Assembly (NCBI GenBank): GCA_021155965.1
Contig: JAJNBJ010000001.1
Span: forward strand, 276,906-340,905
Length of the DNA stretch: 64,000 nucleotides
From: Flavipsychrobacter sp.
GTDB lineage: Bacteria; Bacteroidota; Bacteroidia; Chitinophagales; Chitinophagaceae
Reading direction: 5' to 3'
Shown here: positions 53,251 through 61,871 of the stretch, piece after piece
How the letters are laid out: every line of letters begins with the position of its first letter
Numbering within the stretch: position 1 is the first letter of the stretch
Program-made: the position numbers and the translations under genes
Notes under the pieces: model-generated
The model's input: the letters and a program-made list of their open reading frames with translations, nothing else
What the model was told of the DNA's origin: nothing
Databases searched by the model: none

Positions 53251-54885
53251 TTACAGCCCTGTCACCGTTTTCCCCTTCGGATACTTCACCGTATAGCCAA
53301 AATTCAGTTCCTTGCTTTCGTTCGGGTTCAGTGTCACCGTCCAATTCATCAACCCGGTAGTTTCGTTGTATTCCGAATTGCCAAGGTCTTTTTCCTCTAT
53401 CACTATACTATTGTCGTTGCTTATAGGCTGTTGGTCTTGTATGGTCAGGTTAATGATCTCTTTGCGTGCATTACGTAGGGTAATAGTATACGCAAACGTT
53501 TCGCGCACATTAGTACCTATATATTTCACGCTGCGCAGCTTGGTATTGCGCACACGCTTAACCACTATCTTCTTATCCCGGCCCAGCGATACTACCATAG
53601 TATCCTTCACATTCCTCGGGTCAATGGCACCCTGGCCCACATAGGTACCTTCATAAAAAATGTTGGTAGTTCCCGGCAGCAGGTTCAGGTCTTCCCAGTT
53701 GGTGATCTTCGCCTGCAGGAACACATCTTTATCCAGCTTAGGCACAGAATAATAACGGTAAGTAGCGGGCAGTTCAAAGCGCTTGATGGCTACCAGGTGT
53801 TGCTTACTATCGCTGGGTATGGTATAGGGCAGTTCAATATCAAAAGTCGTATTCACTCCGGAATTGTCTATGGTCACATATTCGTTAATAGATGACTGCT
53901 CCATGTTTGCACCGCCAGAAGCTACACTGGGGCTTTCTGCACTTTTGTACCTGTTGGCCGAATATGCTCTGCTTGCCCGCGACTGGTCATTATTGATATT
54001 TTTATAGTCATAGACCTGCGGGCTGTAAAAGGTAAGATACCATGGGCTCATTACCGGCGCCTGCACACCTTCATTCGGGTTGCCTGTAGATAGGCTCAGG
54101 CGCACATTATCCCATTTCACACCGCTGTTCTGGTAAATGTTGGCTTTGTAATACAATTTAACCGGCCCACTGGCATCATCTGCCCATATATCATACGTTG
54201 GCGACCAGCCCGCATGCGGTACTATATAATTCACGGCTATAGATGTGCTCGTAGCTTCTTTAGCATAAAATTTCACCAGCAGTTGCCCGCCCGGCTGGTA
54301 GTCTTTTTTCTGCTCTTCTTCCAGTTGCTTGTTCAGCTTGGTTATGCGTTCGTCTGTTTTCTTTACAACGGTTTCATGTTTGTTCTTCTGGTTCAAGTAA
54401 TTTTCCATGCGTGTATTGATGAGGTCCAGCATTTTGGTAAGCTCCGCTACCGAAAGGCCTGTTTGTGCTCCGCCTACTTTCCTGTTCTCCCTCAGCACAG
54501 CTAATTGCTCGTCTATCACAACTATTTTATTGTGTATTAGTTGCTTGTATTCCGTCATCAGCTCTATGCTGTCCTTTATCTGCTGCGCTTTTGGCGATAA
54601 CGCCTCGGTAGCCAGGTAATTGTTCTGGAACGTTGCAGATGCTACCACTACGCCATTGGTAGCACTCACCGACAGGCTTTGGCTATTCACATCTCCGGCC
54701 ACATTGGTAAAAAGTATCTCATTTTCTCCCTTGTTCAAATTCAGTTTGGCGGTGCTGATCAGTTCTGCCCCGCTCAGGAAAACGGTAGCTTGTTCAATAA
54801 CCAGTTTTTGTTGCGGTTGCGCCTGTACAATACTTATGGCAAGTAAGAAAAAGCCTGTGAGGCATGCGAAGCGGTTCTGTTTCAT
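53251..54885 (-). CDS. DUF4139/MuiA-family secreted protein
   Basis: The ATG at 54885 gives 544 residues beginning with a signal peptide (MKQNRFACLTGFFLLAISI, cleaved near VQAQ); an upstream ATG at 54930 is not signal-like. A DUF4140 domain (about 25-125, with ATVFLSGAELISTAKLNL) is followed by a coiled coil (about 130-220), then the long DUF4139 part, with YIVPHAGWSPTYDIWAD, WDNVRLSLSTGNP, LPATYRYYSVPKLDKDVFL and LNPNESKELNFGYTVKYP. In Bacteroidota such proteins are called mucoidy inhibitor MuiA-like, but their molecular role is unknown. They are exported and probably periplasmic. Confidence 0.9.
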   Translation of the reverse strand: MKQNRFACLTGFFLLAISIVQAQPQQKLVIEQATVFLSGAELISTAKLNLNKGENEILFTNVAGDVNSQSLSVSATNGVVVASATFQNNYLATEALSPKAQQIKDSIELMTEYKQLIHNKIVVIDEQLAVLRENRKVGGAQTGLSVAELTKMLDLINTRMENYLNQKNKHETVVKKTDERITKLNKQLEEEQKKDYQPGGQLLVKFYAKEATSTSIAVNYIVPHAGWSPTYDIWADDASGPVKLYYKANIYQNSGVKWDNVRLSLSTGNPNEGVQAPVMSPWYLTFYSPQVYDYKNINNDQSRASRAYSANRYKSAESPSVASGGANMEQSSINEYVTIDNSGVNTTFDIELPYTIPSDSKQHLVAIKRFELPATYRYYSVPKLDKDVFLQAKITNWEDLNLLPGTTNIFYEGTYVGQGAIDPRNVKDTMVVSLGRDKKIVVKRVRNTKLRSVKYIGTNVRETFAYTITLRNARKEIINLTIQDQQPISNDNSIVIEEKDLGNSEYNETTGLMNWTVTLNPNESKELNFGYTVKYPKGKTVTGL

Positions 54886-55052
54886 AGACGAAGTTTTTGT
54901 TTCAAGATGAAGCAAGGTAGATATTTCCATAACCCGCCACTGTCACACAATAGTAGCATTAACAATACTTTATGGTTTTTTGATTTGTGATGGTTTTACC
55001 CGTTTATGGACATGGCAACGTATTGTGTCTATCTAAGACACACATTTAATTA

Positions 55053-55060
55053 TAAATTTG
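55053..55060 (+). promoter_or_regulatory. TAnnTTTG promoter box
   Basis: TAAATTTG fits the Bacteroidota -7 box and ends 14 bases before the ATG at 55075. Confidence 0.45.
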
Positions 55061-55074
55061 CACCAAATAAAAGC

Positions 55075-55335
55075 ATGAGCTACACAGAGCAAAACAGGGA
55101 AAGGCGGAAAACCAACTTCAGGACAATTATGGATATTGGTATGGGTGTATTTTATACCGTTATCGGTTCCGTACTCATCTTTGCCCGCTCTTTTGGCAGG
55201 CTTGAGGACATACCCCGTGTAATTGCCTACCTGCTGGGCGGAATGATGGTGATAGGCGGAATTGCCCGTTTCTACCGGGGCATAAAAGTTTTTCTACCTA
55301 ACAACAAAAATCCTGATATAAATACGCCTGAATAA
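55075..55335 (+). CDS. Small two-helix membrane protein
   Basis: An 86-residue protein from the ATG at 55075; the in-frame ATG at 55006 would start upstream of the promoter box. It begins with a basic stretch (TEQNRERRKTNFR), followed by two hydrophobic helices (about 23-43 and 56-76) joined by a short charged loop, and ends in a lysine/asparagine-rich tail. It should sit in the inner membrane with both ends in the cytoplasm. Short proteins of this layout are common in Bacteroidota genomes, often just before the phosphate-binding-like lipoprotein that follows here, but no function is known. Confidence 0.7.
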   Translation: MSYTEQNRERRKTNFRTIMDIGMGVFYTVIGSVLIFARSFGRLEDIPRVIAYLLGGMMVIGGIARFYRGIKVFLPNNKNPDINTPE

Positions 55336-55354
55336 CATTTACCTGCCGATAGGC

Positions 55355-55362
55355 TATATTTG
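55355..55362 (+). promoter_or_regulatory. TAnnTTTG promoter box for the PstS-like gene
   Basis: TATATTTG fits the consensus and lies 76 bases before the ATG at 55439. Confidence 0.35.
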
Positions 55363-55438
55363 CGGCCTGTTAAATTATTGTTACAACGGATATTATAGCC
55401 TGTTCTCTCTTGATTTTAATGAGTAAAATTGCGGTTTT

Positions 55439-56344
55439 ATGCGGCGGCTGAACAACGTTTTTGTGGTCATATTCATCAGCATGTTTCATTTTTCATGCGA
55501 TGAGAAACCGCAGTACCAGGATACTGTGACCAAAGGCAACATAGATATATCAGTCGATGAGACCTACAGGCCTATAATAGAAGAACAGTTAAAGGTATTC
55601 GACAGCAGCTATCCGGAAGCGAACATAACTGCGCATTATAAGCCCGAATCGGAGTGTTTTAAAGACTATTTTGAGAAGAAAGCGCGGATGATACTGGTAA
55701 CCCGCGCGCTTACTGAGGACGAGAAGAAATTGTGTGAAGAGAAGAAGATATTTCCCGCATCCGTAGCCCTTGCCAGGGATGCAGTTGCAGTGATTGTTAA
55801 TAAGGAAGCGGCAGATACTATATTAGACATAAATGCGTTAAAAGGAATATTAACCGGCACGTATAAAACAAAGTACACTGTAGTATTCGATAACCAGGGA
55901 TCCAGCACGGTAAGTTTCATTACGGATTCTATATTAAGAGGGGAAAAGCTGGGCAGCAACGTATATGCAGCAAAAGGGAATAAGGAGGTAGTGGAATATG
56001 TAGAGAAAAACCCTAATGCCATTGGTTTTGTAGGATTGAGTTATGTAAGCGATAATAATGACCCGAATAATACCGGCGCTTTCATAAAAAGTGTTAAAGT
56101 TGTGGCAATACAGGATAGTGCTTCGCGCGAGTTTTTACAGCCTTACCAGGCATATATAGCGTTGAAATCGTACCCTTTAACACGCACTTTGTACTATATA
56201 AATGGCGAAAGCCACCGCGGACTTGGCACAGGATTTGCAAATTTCTTAGCAGGGCAGCGTGGGCAACTGGTGTTCTTTCATTCGCACCTGTTTCCCGTAA
56301 GATCGGAGATGGTCATCAGGCAGGCAGAGATCAACAACAAATAA
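55439..56344 (+). CDS. PstS-like substrate-binding lipoprotein
   Basis: A 301-residue lipoprotein of the PstS-like superfamily. The lipobox cysteine is in FHFSCDEK (about residue 20). The mature part opens with GNIDISVDETYRPIIEEQL, which sets the first lobe, followed by ARMILVTRALTEDE and the phosphate-binding-like loop VFDNQGSSTVSFI, then VEKNPNAIGFVGLSYV. Bacteroidota PstS-like proteins are often co-encoded with ExbB/ExbD/TonB genes; none is present here, and there is no ABC permease, so a sensing or scavenging role is more likely than transport (inference). The TPR gene follows 26 bases later. Confidence 0.9.
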   Translation: MRRLNNVFVVIFISMFHFSCDEKPQYQDTVTKGNIDISVDETYRPIIEEQLKVFDSSYPEANITAHYKPESECFKDYFEKKARMILVTRALTEDEKKLCEEKKIFPASVALARDAVAVIVNKEAADTILDINALKGILTGTYKTKYTVVFDNQGSSTVSFITDSILRGEKLGSNVYAAKGNKEVVEYVEKNPNAIGFVGLSYVSDNNDPNNTGAFIKSVKVVAIQDSASREFLQPYQAYIALKSYPLTRTLYYINGESHRGLGTGFANFLAGQRGQLVFFHSHLFPVRSEMVIRQAEINNK

Positions 56345-56370
56345 TTAGTTAACAATAAACAACAATAAAA

Positions 56371-57975
56371 GTGAAGTACAGTATCAAAAGCATTATTGCA
56401 ATCATGGTGGTGGCTATCAGCATCACTGCACACGCACAAACAACCCTTCAGGATGGTATAAAGATGTTCCTGTATAAAAAATACCTCACCGCTGAGCGTA
56501 TACTCACGCCACTAGCAGCAGACCCGCAGGCAAATTATTACCTTGGTCTTTCTTATATAGAGCAAGGCAAGCTTGACCAGGCAAATAATGCTTTCATGAA
56601 GTTTCCCGAAGACCCGGCAAACATTTCTGGAACAGCACGTGTTGCATTTAAGCAGAATAATGCCGCAAAAGGAATGCAGATAGCCAAAGACCTTGCTGCA
56701 AAATCAAAGAAGAAGGAATGGATACAGGAGAAATTTGCTGCTGATGCCGTTACCTATACTGGTAATGATTACCAACAGGCAGTTGCCTGGTACAAAGATG
56801 TGCTGACAAAGACAGACAACCCGGAGATACGTATTTCTCTTGGCGATGCATATAAGAGAGTGCCGGGTGGTGGTGGTGAGGCAATGAACAGCTATGAATC
56901 GGTTACAGATAAAGACAATAAGAACTCATTGGCTTATACACGTATTGGAGACCTTTGGTATGAAGCCCATAACTACCAAAGTGCATTGGATAACTATGAT
57001 AAGGCAAAAAATGCCGACCCGGCGAACCCCTTGCCTTATAAAGCTTTGGCGCGGGCATACTCATTCTCAGGAAAATATAAGCTGGCTTTGGAAAACTGGA
57101 GAAAATACTACGAGCTTTCTGATAAAACGTTTGAAGACAAAGATGATTTCCTGGAAGGGATGTACCTCGCCAAGGACTATTGTGATGCAGCAAAATTTGC
57201 AGAAGAAATGATGAGTGACCCCCAATTATCCGGGGAGAACAAAATTAAGGTTACAGGTGTGCTTGGTTTTTCACTCGCAGAGTGTGGAGATTCTGTAAAG
57301 GCACTTCAATACCTCCGCGAATATTTCCGTATTGTCAATCCATCTAAGATAAAACCCGGTGCTTATATAGAGTATGGCAAGCTGTTCCTCAAACTTGGTA
57401 TGTATGATTCTGCAGGACATTATTATACCAAAGGCATTGAAGGCGATACATCCCGTAACAGAACGGATATTTACCGCACTATAGCTGAGGCGCTCAAATC
57501 CAAAAAAGAATACTGCAAATCTGCTGAGTGGTATGATAACCTCATAAAAGCTAACCCCGAAACACAACCGCTTGATTACTTCTGGAGAGGGTATATGTAT
57601 TACTACTGCCATGAACTCGGCAAGTCACTTAAAGCCTTCGAGGAGTTTGAAGCTAAATACCCCGACCAGCCGTCGGCTATGTACTGGCATGGCCGTGCTG
57701 CTGCTGCAATAGATTCTGAAGCCACAACAGGCGCCGCTGTTCCGTTCTTCACTAAGTGGCTCGATAAGGTAGGCCCTAACTACGACAAGAAGAACGACAT
57801 GAAGATCGCTTATGAATACATTGTGCTCTATTACTACAATGCCGGTGATAAGGAGAACATGAAGCTGTATATGGATAAGCTCCGCACAGTAGCCCCGGAT
57901 GATCCAATGCTGAAGCAAATAGAGGAAGCGGAGAAAGCCCCGGCGCCAAAGAAACCGGCAAACAAACCCAAATGA
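56371..57975 (+). CDS. Secreted tetratricopeptide-repeat protein
   Basis: A 534-residue protein starting at a GTG with a Sec signal peptide (to about AHAQ, residue 23). Many helical pairs follow, including clear TPR units such as NYYLGLSYIEQGKLDQANNA, SLAYTRIGDLWYEAHNYQSA and PLPYKALARAYSFSGKYKLA; the C-terminus is a Pro/Lys-rich tail (PAPKKPANKPK). It should be periplasmic or outer-membrane-associated and bind partner proteins. It follows the PstS-like lipoprotein gene by 26 bases, so the two should work together, and ends in a strong terminator. Confidence 0.9.
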   Translation: MKYSIKSIIAIMVVAISITAHAQTTLQDGIKMFLYKKYLTAERILTPLAADPQANYYLGLSYIEQGKLDQANNAFMKFPEDPANISGTARVAFKQNNAAKGMQIAKDLAAKSKKKEWIQEKFAADAVTYTGNDYQQAVAWYKDVLTKTDNPEIRISLGDAYKRVPGGGGEAMNSYESVTDKDNKNSLAYTRIGDLWYEAHNYQSALDNYDKAKNADPANPLPYKALARAYSFSGKYKLALENWRKYYELSDKTFEDKDDFLEGMYLAKDYCDAAKFAEEMMSDPQLSGENKIKVTGVLGFSLAECGDSVKALQYLREYFRIVNPSKIKPGAYIEYGKLFLKLGMYDSAGHYYTKGIEGDTSRNRTDIYRTIAEALKSKKEYCKSAEWYDNLIKANPETQPLDYFWRGYMYYYCHELGKSLKAFEEFEAKYPDQPSAMYWHGRAAAAIDSEATTGAAVPFFTKWLDKVGPNYDKKNDMKIAYEYIVLYYYNAGDKENMKLYMDKLRTVAPDDPMLKQIEEAEKAPAPKKPANKPK

Positions 57976-57991
57976 TTTTTAGCTAATTTTG

Positions 57992-58020
57992 AAAAAGCTG
58001 CTCTTAGAGCAGCTTTTTTT
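57992..58020 (+). terminator. Rho-independent terminator after the TPR gene
   Basis: A 12-bp stem (AAAAAGCTGCTC / GAGCAGCTTTTT) with a TTA loop and a run of T. It ends 13 bases before the next start codon. Confidence 0.85.
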
Positions 58021-58032
58021 ATCTTCACATTT

Positions 58033-58578
58033 ATGGAAGACAACTTAGAGCAGCTCCGTTATCCCATCGGCCGCTATCAGAAACCGGAAGCATATACACC
58101 CGAACTGATACGCGAATGGATCGCAATTCTAAAAGCATTGCCATCGTGGATGGACGCGTGCATTGAGAACCTGGATGAGGCACAACTGCAGGTGCCCTAC
58201 CGCGAAGGTGGCTGGAACACCCAGCAGGTGATACACCATGTTGCCGACAGCCACATGAATGCCTACGTTCGCCTGAAACTGGCACTCACCGAAGACAACC
58301 CCACCGTTAAGCCATATGCCGAGGCTGAATGGGCAAAGCTTATTGATACGACCATTGTTCCCGTAAATGTGTCTACCACCATGCTGCACGCCCTGCACAG
58401 GCGCATGGTAGCCCTGCTGGAGAATTTGTCCCCTGCCGATTGGCAGCGCACATACTATCACCCCGAACACCAGCGCAGTTTCCCCATCTGGGAAATGGTT
58501 GCCCTATACGCATGGCACAGCCGGCACCATACCGGGCACATAAAGCAATTGCGGCAGCGAATGGATTGGGGTTATTAA
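58033..58578 (+). CDS. DinB-like bacillithiol-transferase family protein (BstA/YfiT)
   Basis: A 181-residue four-helix-bundle protein of the DinB/YfiT group. The metal-binding histidines are in WNTQQVIHHVADSH (about residues 61-74) and in AWHSRHHTGHIKQL (about 161-174), and the N-terminal LRYPIGRYQKPEAYTPE stretch is typical of YfiT. Family members transfer bacillithiol or other thiols to toxic electrophiles. Whether this organism makes bacillithiol cannot be seen here. It begins 13 bases after a terminator and is followed by a membrane protein gene on the same strand after about 100 bases. Confidence 0.9.
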   Translation: MEDNLEQLRYPIGRYQKPEAYTPELIREWIAILKALPSWMDACIENLDEAQLQVPYREGGWNTQQVIHHVADSHMNAYVRLKLALTEDNPTVKPYAEAEWAKLIDTTIVPVNVSTTMLHALHRRMVALLENLSPADWQRTYYHPEHQRSFPIWEMVALYAWHSRHHTGHIKQLRQRMDWGY

Positions 58579-58676
58579 GATTGCTGTTTGTTAATAGGTG
58601 GTGAATAAAAAATAAACATCATAATAATTATCCAATCAAAATTTACCTATCTTTAAATCGCCAAGCTCCAAGTAAT

Positions 58677-59153
58677 ATGCAGTCATCACTTCCGTACATC
58701 CTATATGCGCACAGCATACTGCGTTATGCTATATTGATACTTGCCGCAGTAGTTCCTTTTCAATGCCTTGTGGGCATGCTCAGCAAAAAGATGTTCAAAA
58801 AAAGCAACAGGCTGCCTGCTTTGTTCCTCCTCATTTTCTGCGACCTGCAGCTGGTTTTTGGCCTGGTACTCTATTATTTCAAGATCATAGAGGCAGGCGT
58901 GTACAAAAGCGGCATGGTAATGAAAGATACCTACAGCCGCTTTTATGCGGTTGAGCATAGCCTCAGCATGATAGTTGCCATTGTGCTTGTGCATATTGGT
59001 TATAACGTAACCAAGAAGAATATGGACGACGACCGCAAATTCAAGAGGCTGTTCTGGTGTTCGTTCATAGCACTATGCCTTTTCATGGCAATGATACCGT
59101 GGCAGTTCAAGCAGATGGTGGGCAAGCCCAACATTCCGGTTATGCCAATGTAA
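58677..59153 (+). CDS. Four-helix membrane protein of unknown function
   Basis: A 158-residue protein with four membrane helices (about 10-30, 45-67, 95-115 and 125-145). Histidines lie near the ends of the first and third helices (YAHSILRYA and AVEHSLSMIVAIVLVHIGYN), as in some cytochrome b-type heme proteins, but a heme-binding role is only an inference. It has no signal peptide of its own because the first helix serves as the anchor. It ends 41 bases before plsC on the same strand, so the two may be co-transcribed. I recognise no named family. Confidence 0.75.
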   Translation: MQSSLPYILYAHSILRYAILILAAVVPFQCLVGMLSKKMFKKSNRLPALFLLIFCDLQLVFGLVLYYFKIIEAGVYKSGMVMKDTYSRFYAVEHSLSMIVAIVLVHIGYNVTKKNMDDDRKFKRLFWCSFIALCLFMAMIPWQFKQMVGKPNIPVMPM

Positions 59154-59194
59154 CGCTGCAACAACCATCCAGTATCTCTAATTATCTTTACCCC

Positions 59195-59935
59195 ATGCTT
59201 AGAAAACTGGTGCAGCCTTTCTATACCGCTTATGTGGCTCTCACTTTTGTTGTAAGCATACTCACCGCATTTCCTGTTTTCATCATCGTAAGCATTGGCA
59301 ACAACTCCACCTCACGCCGCATGATCTACAACATCATCCGCTACTGGAGCCAGTGGTGGCTGTGGATGCTGGGCATGAGCACCACCAAATCAGGGCCGCC
59401 ACCGCCTCCCGGCAGATATATCTACGTAGCCAACCACATCTCCTATCTCGATGTGTTGGTGCTGTTCCCGGCGATACAGGGCTATTTCCGGCCGCTGGGG
59501 AAGAAGGAGATATCCAAAATTCCCGTAGTTGGTTTTATCTACAAGCAGATCGTCATCATGGTGGACCGGAGCAGCCTGCACAGCCGTGCCCGCAGCCTGC
59601 GGCTGCTGTGGCGGGTGCTGCACCACGAGGGTAACATCATCATTTTTCCCGAGGGCACTTTTAATGAGACCGGGGAAAAACTTAAATCGTTCTACGATGG
59701 CGCCTTTCGGCTGGCTATCAATACCCAGTCCCAAATTCTGCCTATGGTCTTCCCCGATACTGTTTACCGCTGGCACTACAGCGGCTGGTGGAAATTCTGG
59801 CCCGGCACTAACCGGATAGTCTATCTTCCTCCCGTTGATGCCCGCGGCCTCACCATGGCCGACCTCCCTGCACTTAAAGAAAAGGTGTTTGGGATGATGG
59901 AGGAGGAATTAAAAAAATATGATTACCCGGCTTAA
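59195..59935 (+). CDS. plsC: 1-acyl-sn-glycerol-3-phosphate acyltransferase (PlsC family)
   Basis: The ATG at 59195 gives 246 residues with an N-terminal membrane helix at the expected place; the in-frame ATG at 59057 lies inside the previous gene and gives a nonsense extension. The acyltransferase motif NHISYLD has His81 and Asp86, and the FPEGTFNETG loop (151-160) is the second catalytic block. PlsC makes phosphatidic acid from lysophosphatidic acid and acyl-ACP/CoA at the inner membrane. It follows a four-helix membrane protein gene by 41 bases. A CCCCTTTAGGGG palindrome lies 17 bases past the stop. Confidence 0.94.
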   Translation: MLRKLVQPFYTAYVALTFVVSILTAFPVFIIVSIGNNSTSRRMIYNIIRYWSQWWLWMLGMSTTKSGPPPPPGRYIYVANHISYLDVLVLFPAIQGYFRPLGKKEISKIPVVGFIYKQIVIMVDRSSLHSRARSLRLLWRVLHHEGNIIIFPEGTFNETGEKLKSFYDGAFRLAINTQSQILPMVFPDTVYRWHYSGWWKFWPGTNRIVYLPPVDARGLTMADLPALKEKVFGMMEEELKKYDYPA

Positions 59936-59952
59936 AAAAGCCTGTAAATAAG

Positions 59953-59964
59953 CCCCTTTAGGGG
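59953..59964. repeat. CCCCTTTAGGGG short palindrome
   Basis: A perfect 12-base palindrome in the gap after plsC, of the same family as the copies at 16462, 29345, 49991 and 50044. Confidence 0.65.
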
Positions 59965-60103
59965 GGTAGGGTATGTGTTTTGCCCTTATTTTCATATATA
60001 CTTGCTAAAAAAAGGCAGTTTATTATAAAAAATTCCGTGAAATTCATATTTTTATCGCTTAGAACCCATTTTATAAATTTGTTAAACTGAAATAAAGGCT
60101 TGT

Positions 60104-60820
60104 ATGCAAAAAGGAATTTTGAATAATCCTGCAAGGTTGTTATTGCTCATGTTGCTTACCTGTGGGGTTACCTCTTATGGGCAGGACATCGTTAAAGTAA
60201 GGAACCAGAATTTTACTTCCTATTTCTCCAGGTCGCAGCATATTCCTGTTTTGGTTGTTTATTCCCTTACGCCCGACATGTTCAATTGCACCAAGCTTAA
60301 AGGCGAACATTCCATAAAACTGGCCGCAGACCCACAACTGGCTGATGTTACTTCTCTGAAAGATGATTATAACAACTCCCTCTTTGAAGATGCGCAGATG
60401 ATGGCGCCGCACGAGAACCTGTGCGATAAAGACGCTTATACCGAGAGCTTCTACTTTACCAATGTGATGCCGATGCCCAAGAACCTCTACAAGGAGCTGT
60501 GGGAAAAGCTGCATGCAAAAGAGATAGTGAAAGCAAAGAAATTCAAGAAGGTAAAAGTATTTGCGGGCACAGTGGGCCGCAACTGGGTGATTGGCGCTTA
60601 CAACAACGTGGTAGTGCCTGAGTGGTGCTGGAAGGTGATCTACATACCCAGCACGGATGAATACCTGTGCTACCAGTTCCACAACATTGAGCCTTACAAC
60701 CCGAAAGACAACCTGGCTAACCACAAGGTGGACATCAGCACGATAGAGTCGCTGGCGGGTGTGCGTTTTGTGAATGGTGTTATTTCTGCACCATACGTTA
60801 CCCCAACTCCTAACAACTAA
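60104..60820 (+). CDS. Secreted nuclease-fold protein with degenerate active site
   Basis: A 238-residue protein with a signal peptide (cleaved near SYGQ, residue 27) that resembles DNA/RNA non-specific endonucleases (NUC1 family). Several family landmarks are kept: DDYNNSLFEDAQMMAP (about 87-102) where the DRGHLAP block belongs, and ESFYFTNVMPMP (114-125), which matches the SNISPQ block with the metal asparagine at 120. In the first block the sequence is DAQMMAP, so the catalytic histidine and its neighbouring arginine and glycine are replaced (H to M, G to Q, R to A). Nuclease activity is therefore doubtful. It probably keeps a binding role, perhaps as a decoy or immunity-like protein (inference). 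Confidence 0.8.
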   Translation: MQKGILNNPARLLLLMLLTCGVTSYGQDIVKVRNQNFTSYFSRSQHIPVLVVYSLTPDMFNCTKLKGEHSIKLAADPQLADVTSLKDDYNNSLFEDAQMMAPHENLCDKDAYTESFYFTNVMPMPKNLYKELWEKLHAKEIVKAKKFKKVKVFAGTVGRNWVIGAYNNVVVPEWCWKVIYIPSTDEYLCYQFHNIEPYNPKDNLANHKVDISTIESLAGVRFVNGVISAPYVTPTPNN

Positions 60821-60842
60821 TAGCAACGACATTACAGTTATT

Positions 60843-60870
60843 AAAACCACTCTGAACAGGGGTGGTTTTT
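60843..60870 (+). terminator. Terminator after the nuclease-like gene
   Basis: AAAACCAC at 60843-60850 pairs with GTGGTTTT at 60862-60869 and is followed by TTTTTG, 22 bases after the stop. Confidence 0.7.
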
Positions 60871-60906
60871 TGTTTTTGGTGCGCAAATTTTTTTGTATAA
60901 ACAGGT

Positions 60907-61000
60907 GTATGTATAGGTTGCTGGTTTTCATTGGTTTTGTATATTTATTTTTGCGCACTTTTTGCGCATTGTTTGCACACTTTTTCATTGATAATCAATA
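60907..61000. repeat. 94-bp dispersed repeat, copy B
   Basis: It aligns without gaps to 6131-6224. TTGCGC, TTGCGC and TTGCAC begin at 60951, 60962 and 60973 (11-base steps), followed by ATTGATAATCAAT at 60987-60999. On the minus strand it can be read as the start of a short peptide after the palindrome, as in copy A. Confidence 0.7.
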
Positions 61001-61079
61001 GCGCCTTGTCCCTGAATTTGGTTAAATATTCCTGTGTTAATACTAAATGACCCATAAAAAACCGGCATTGAAATTTTCA

Positions 61080-61114
61080 CGCAAAGGCGCAAAGGATACG
61101 CAAAGCACGCAAAG
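61080..61114 (+). repeat. CGCAAAG unit array
   Basis: CGCAAAG occurs at 61080, 61088, 61099 and 61108, spaced 8, 11 and 9 bases. Such arrays are common between genes in Bacteroidota. Confidence 0.6.
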
Positions 61115-61316
61115 TCCATGCCGTTTTTTAATGTTTAAATGGTATAAGTTTCCTGCGCGAGCAGAACATCCTCCTGCGCCCCCTTCGGCTTGCGCACATG
61201 CCTACGCTCAAGAGGGAATACGGCAGAATATGGTTTAACCTGTGGTGCATTGCCCTGCAAAATTTTGATAACTATGTAAAGTTCTTTATGATCTTTTTGC
61301 TGAAAAAATTGAAAAT

Positions 61317-61420
61317 CCTTGACGGTACTGAAACTGTACCTTGACGGTACTATTTCAGTACCGTCAAGGAAAAAAGTTTTGGCTGTGGGAGCGGGTTTGG
61401 GAGGATTTTGGGAGTATTTT
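61317..61420 (+). repeat. GTAC hairpin element, copy 2 (two hairpin units)
   Basis: Perfect 17-base arms at 61317-61333 and 61353-61369 enclose a duplicated 22-base unit (TTGACGGTACTGAAACTGTA plus CC). An A/T stretch and a G-rich tail (GGCTGTGGGAGCGGGTTTGG) run to about 61420. The first 24 bases equal the reverse complement of copy 3. Confidence 0.8.
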
Positions 61421-61463
61421 TTTAGTGCTTGCTTTTGTTGTTACGCGAGTGTACTGCGCGAGT

Positions 61464-61497
61464 TTACTTTTTCTTTGTTTCGCCAAAGAAAAAGTAA
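61464..61497. repeat. 14-bp stem hairpin
   Basis: TTACTTTTTCTTTG (61464-61477) pairs perfectly with CAAAGAAAAAGTAA (61484-61497) around a TTTCGC loop. Hairpins of this kind recur in Bacteroidota intergenic sequence. Confidence 0.65.
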
Positions 61498-61647
61498 CAA
61501 AAAGAAAGGCGACTTTTTTTCAAATGCTCCGCTGAAAAAAAGATGCCCTACGCTGTTATGTTGTGTTACGCAGATCGCTAATCAACGCTATGGCGCTGCT
61601 ATTATTCCTACCCGGAACTTGATTGGGCTTAGTGCATGGGCTCGGCA

Positions 61648-61672
61648 ATCCTTCGACAAGCTCAGGATGACA
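61648..61672. repeat. CCTTCGACAAGCTCAGGAT dispersed repeat
   Basis: A short hairpin-forming sequence (ATCCT and AGGAT ends) with the well-known CTTCGACAAGCTCAGGATGACA signature of a widespread bacterial repeat. Confidence 0.55.
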
Positions 61673-61871
61673 ATTAATTGTAGTGCCGGAATTGCCATCT
61701 ACGGAAAAATAAAGGCGCCATCATGTTCTCAACAGACAAGCCTTGAATGCCTTTGCAAAAGGAGTTCTATTTGCAGTTCCAGATAACATATCTGGAACAA
61801 ATGGAATCTACGCCCATCATTTTTTGTTTTTGAGTAACACTGCGGACAACTGGGCTACTGAATAAGCAGCC

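Larger units (their letters stand above)
60821..61871. other. 1.05-kb repeat-rich gap
   Basis: No credible gene is seen; the longest open frame runs through repeats. In order it holds a terminator (60843-60870), the 94-base repeat copy B (60907-61000), four CGCAAAG units (61080-61114), the GTAC hairpin element (61317-61400), a long hairpin (61464-61497) and a CCTTCGACAAGCTCAGGAT-type repeat (61648-61672). Confidence 0.7.

Noticed and set aside
60140..60988. Long minus-strand frame opposite the nuclease-like gene, beginning MKKCANNAQKV
   Set aside because: Most of it is the shadow of the plus-strand gene; only its first residues lie in the 94-base repeat, which is reported separately.
61047..61238. 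63-residue open frame next to the CGCAAAG array
   Set aside because: Its sequence is the translated repeat array; no conserved protein feature is present.
61319..61786. Open frame of about 155 residues within the repeat-rich gap
   Set aside because: It is composed of hairpin elements and dispersed repeats, with odd residue composition and no ribosome site.
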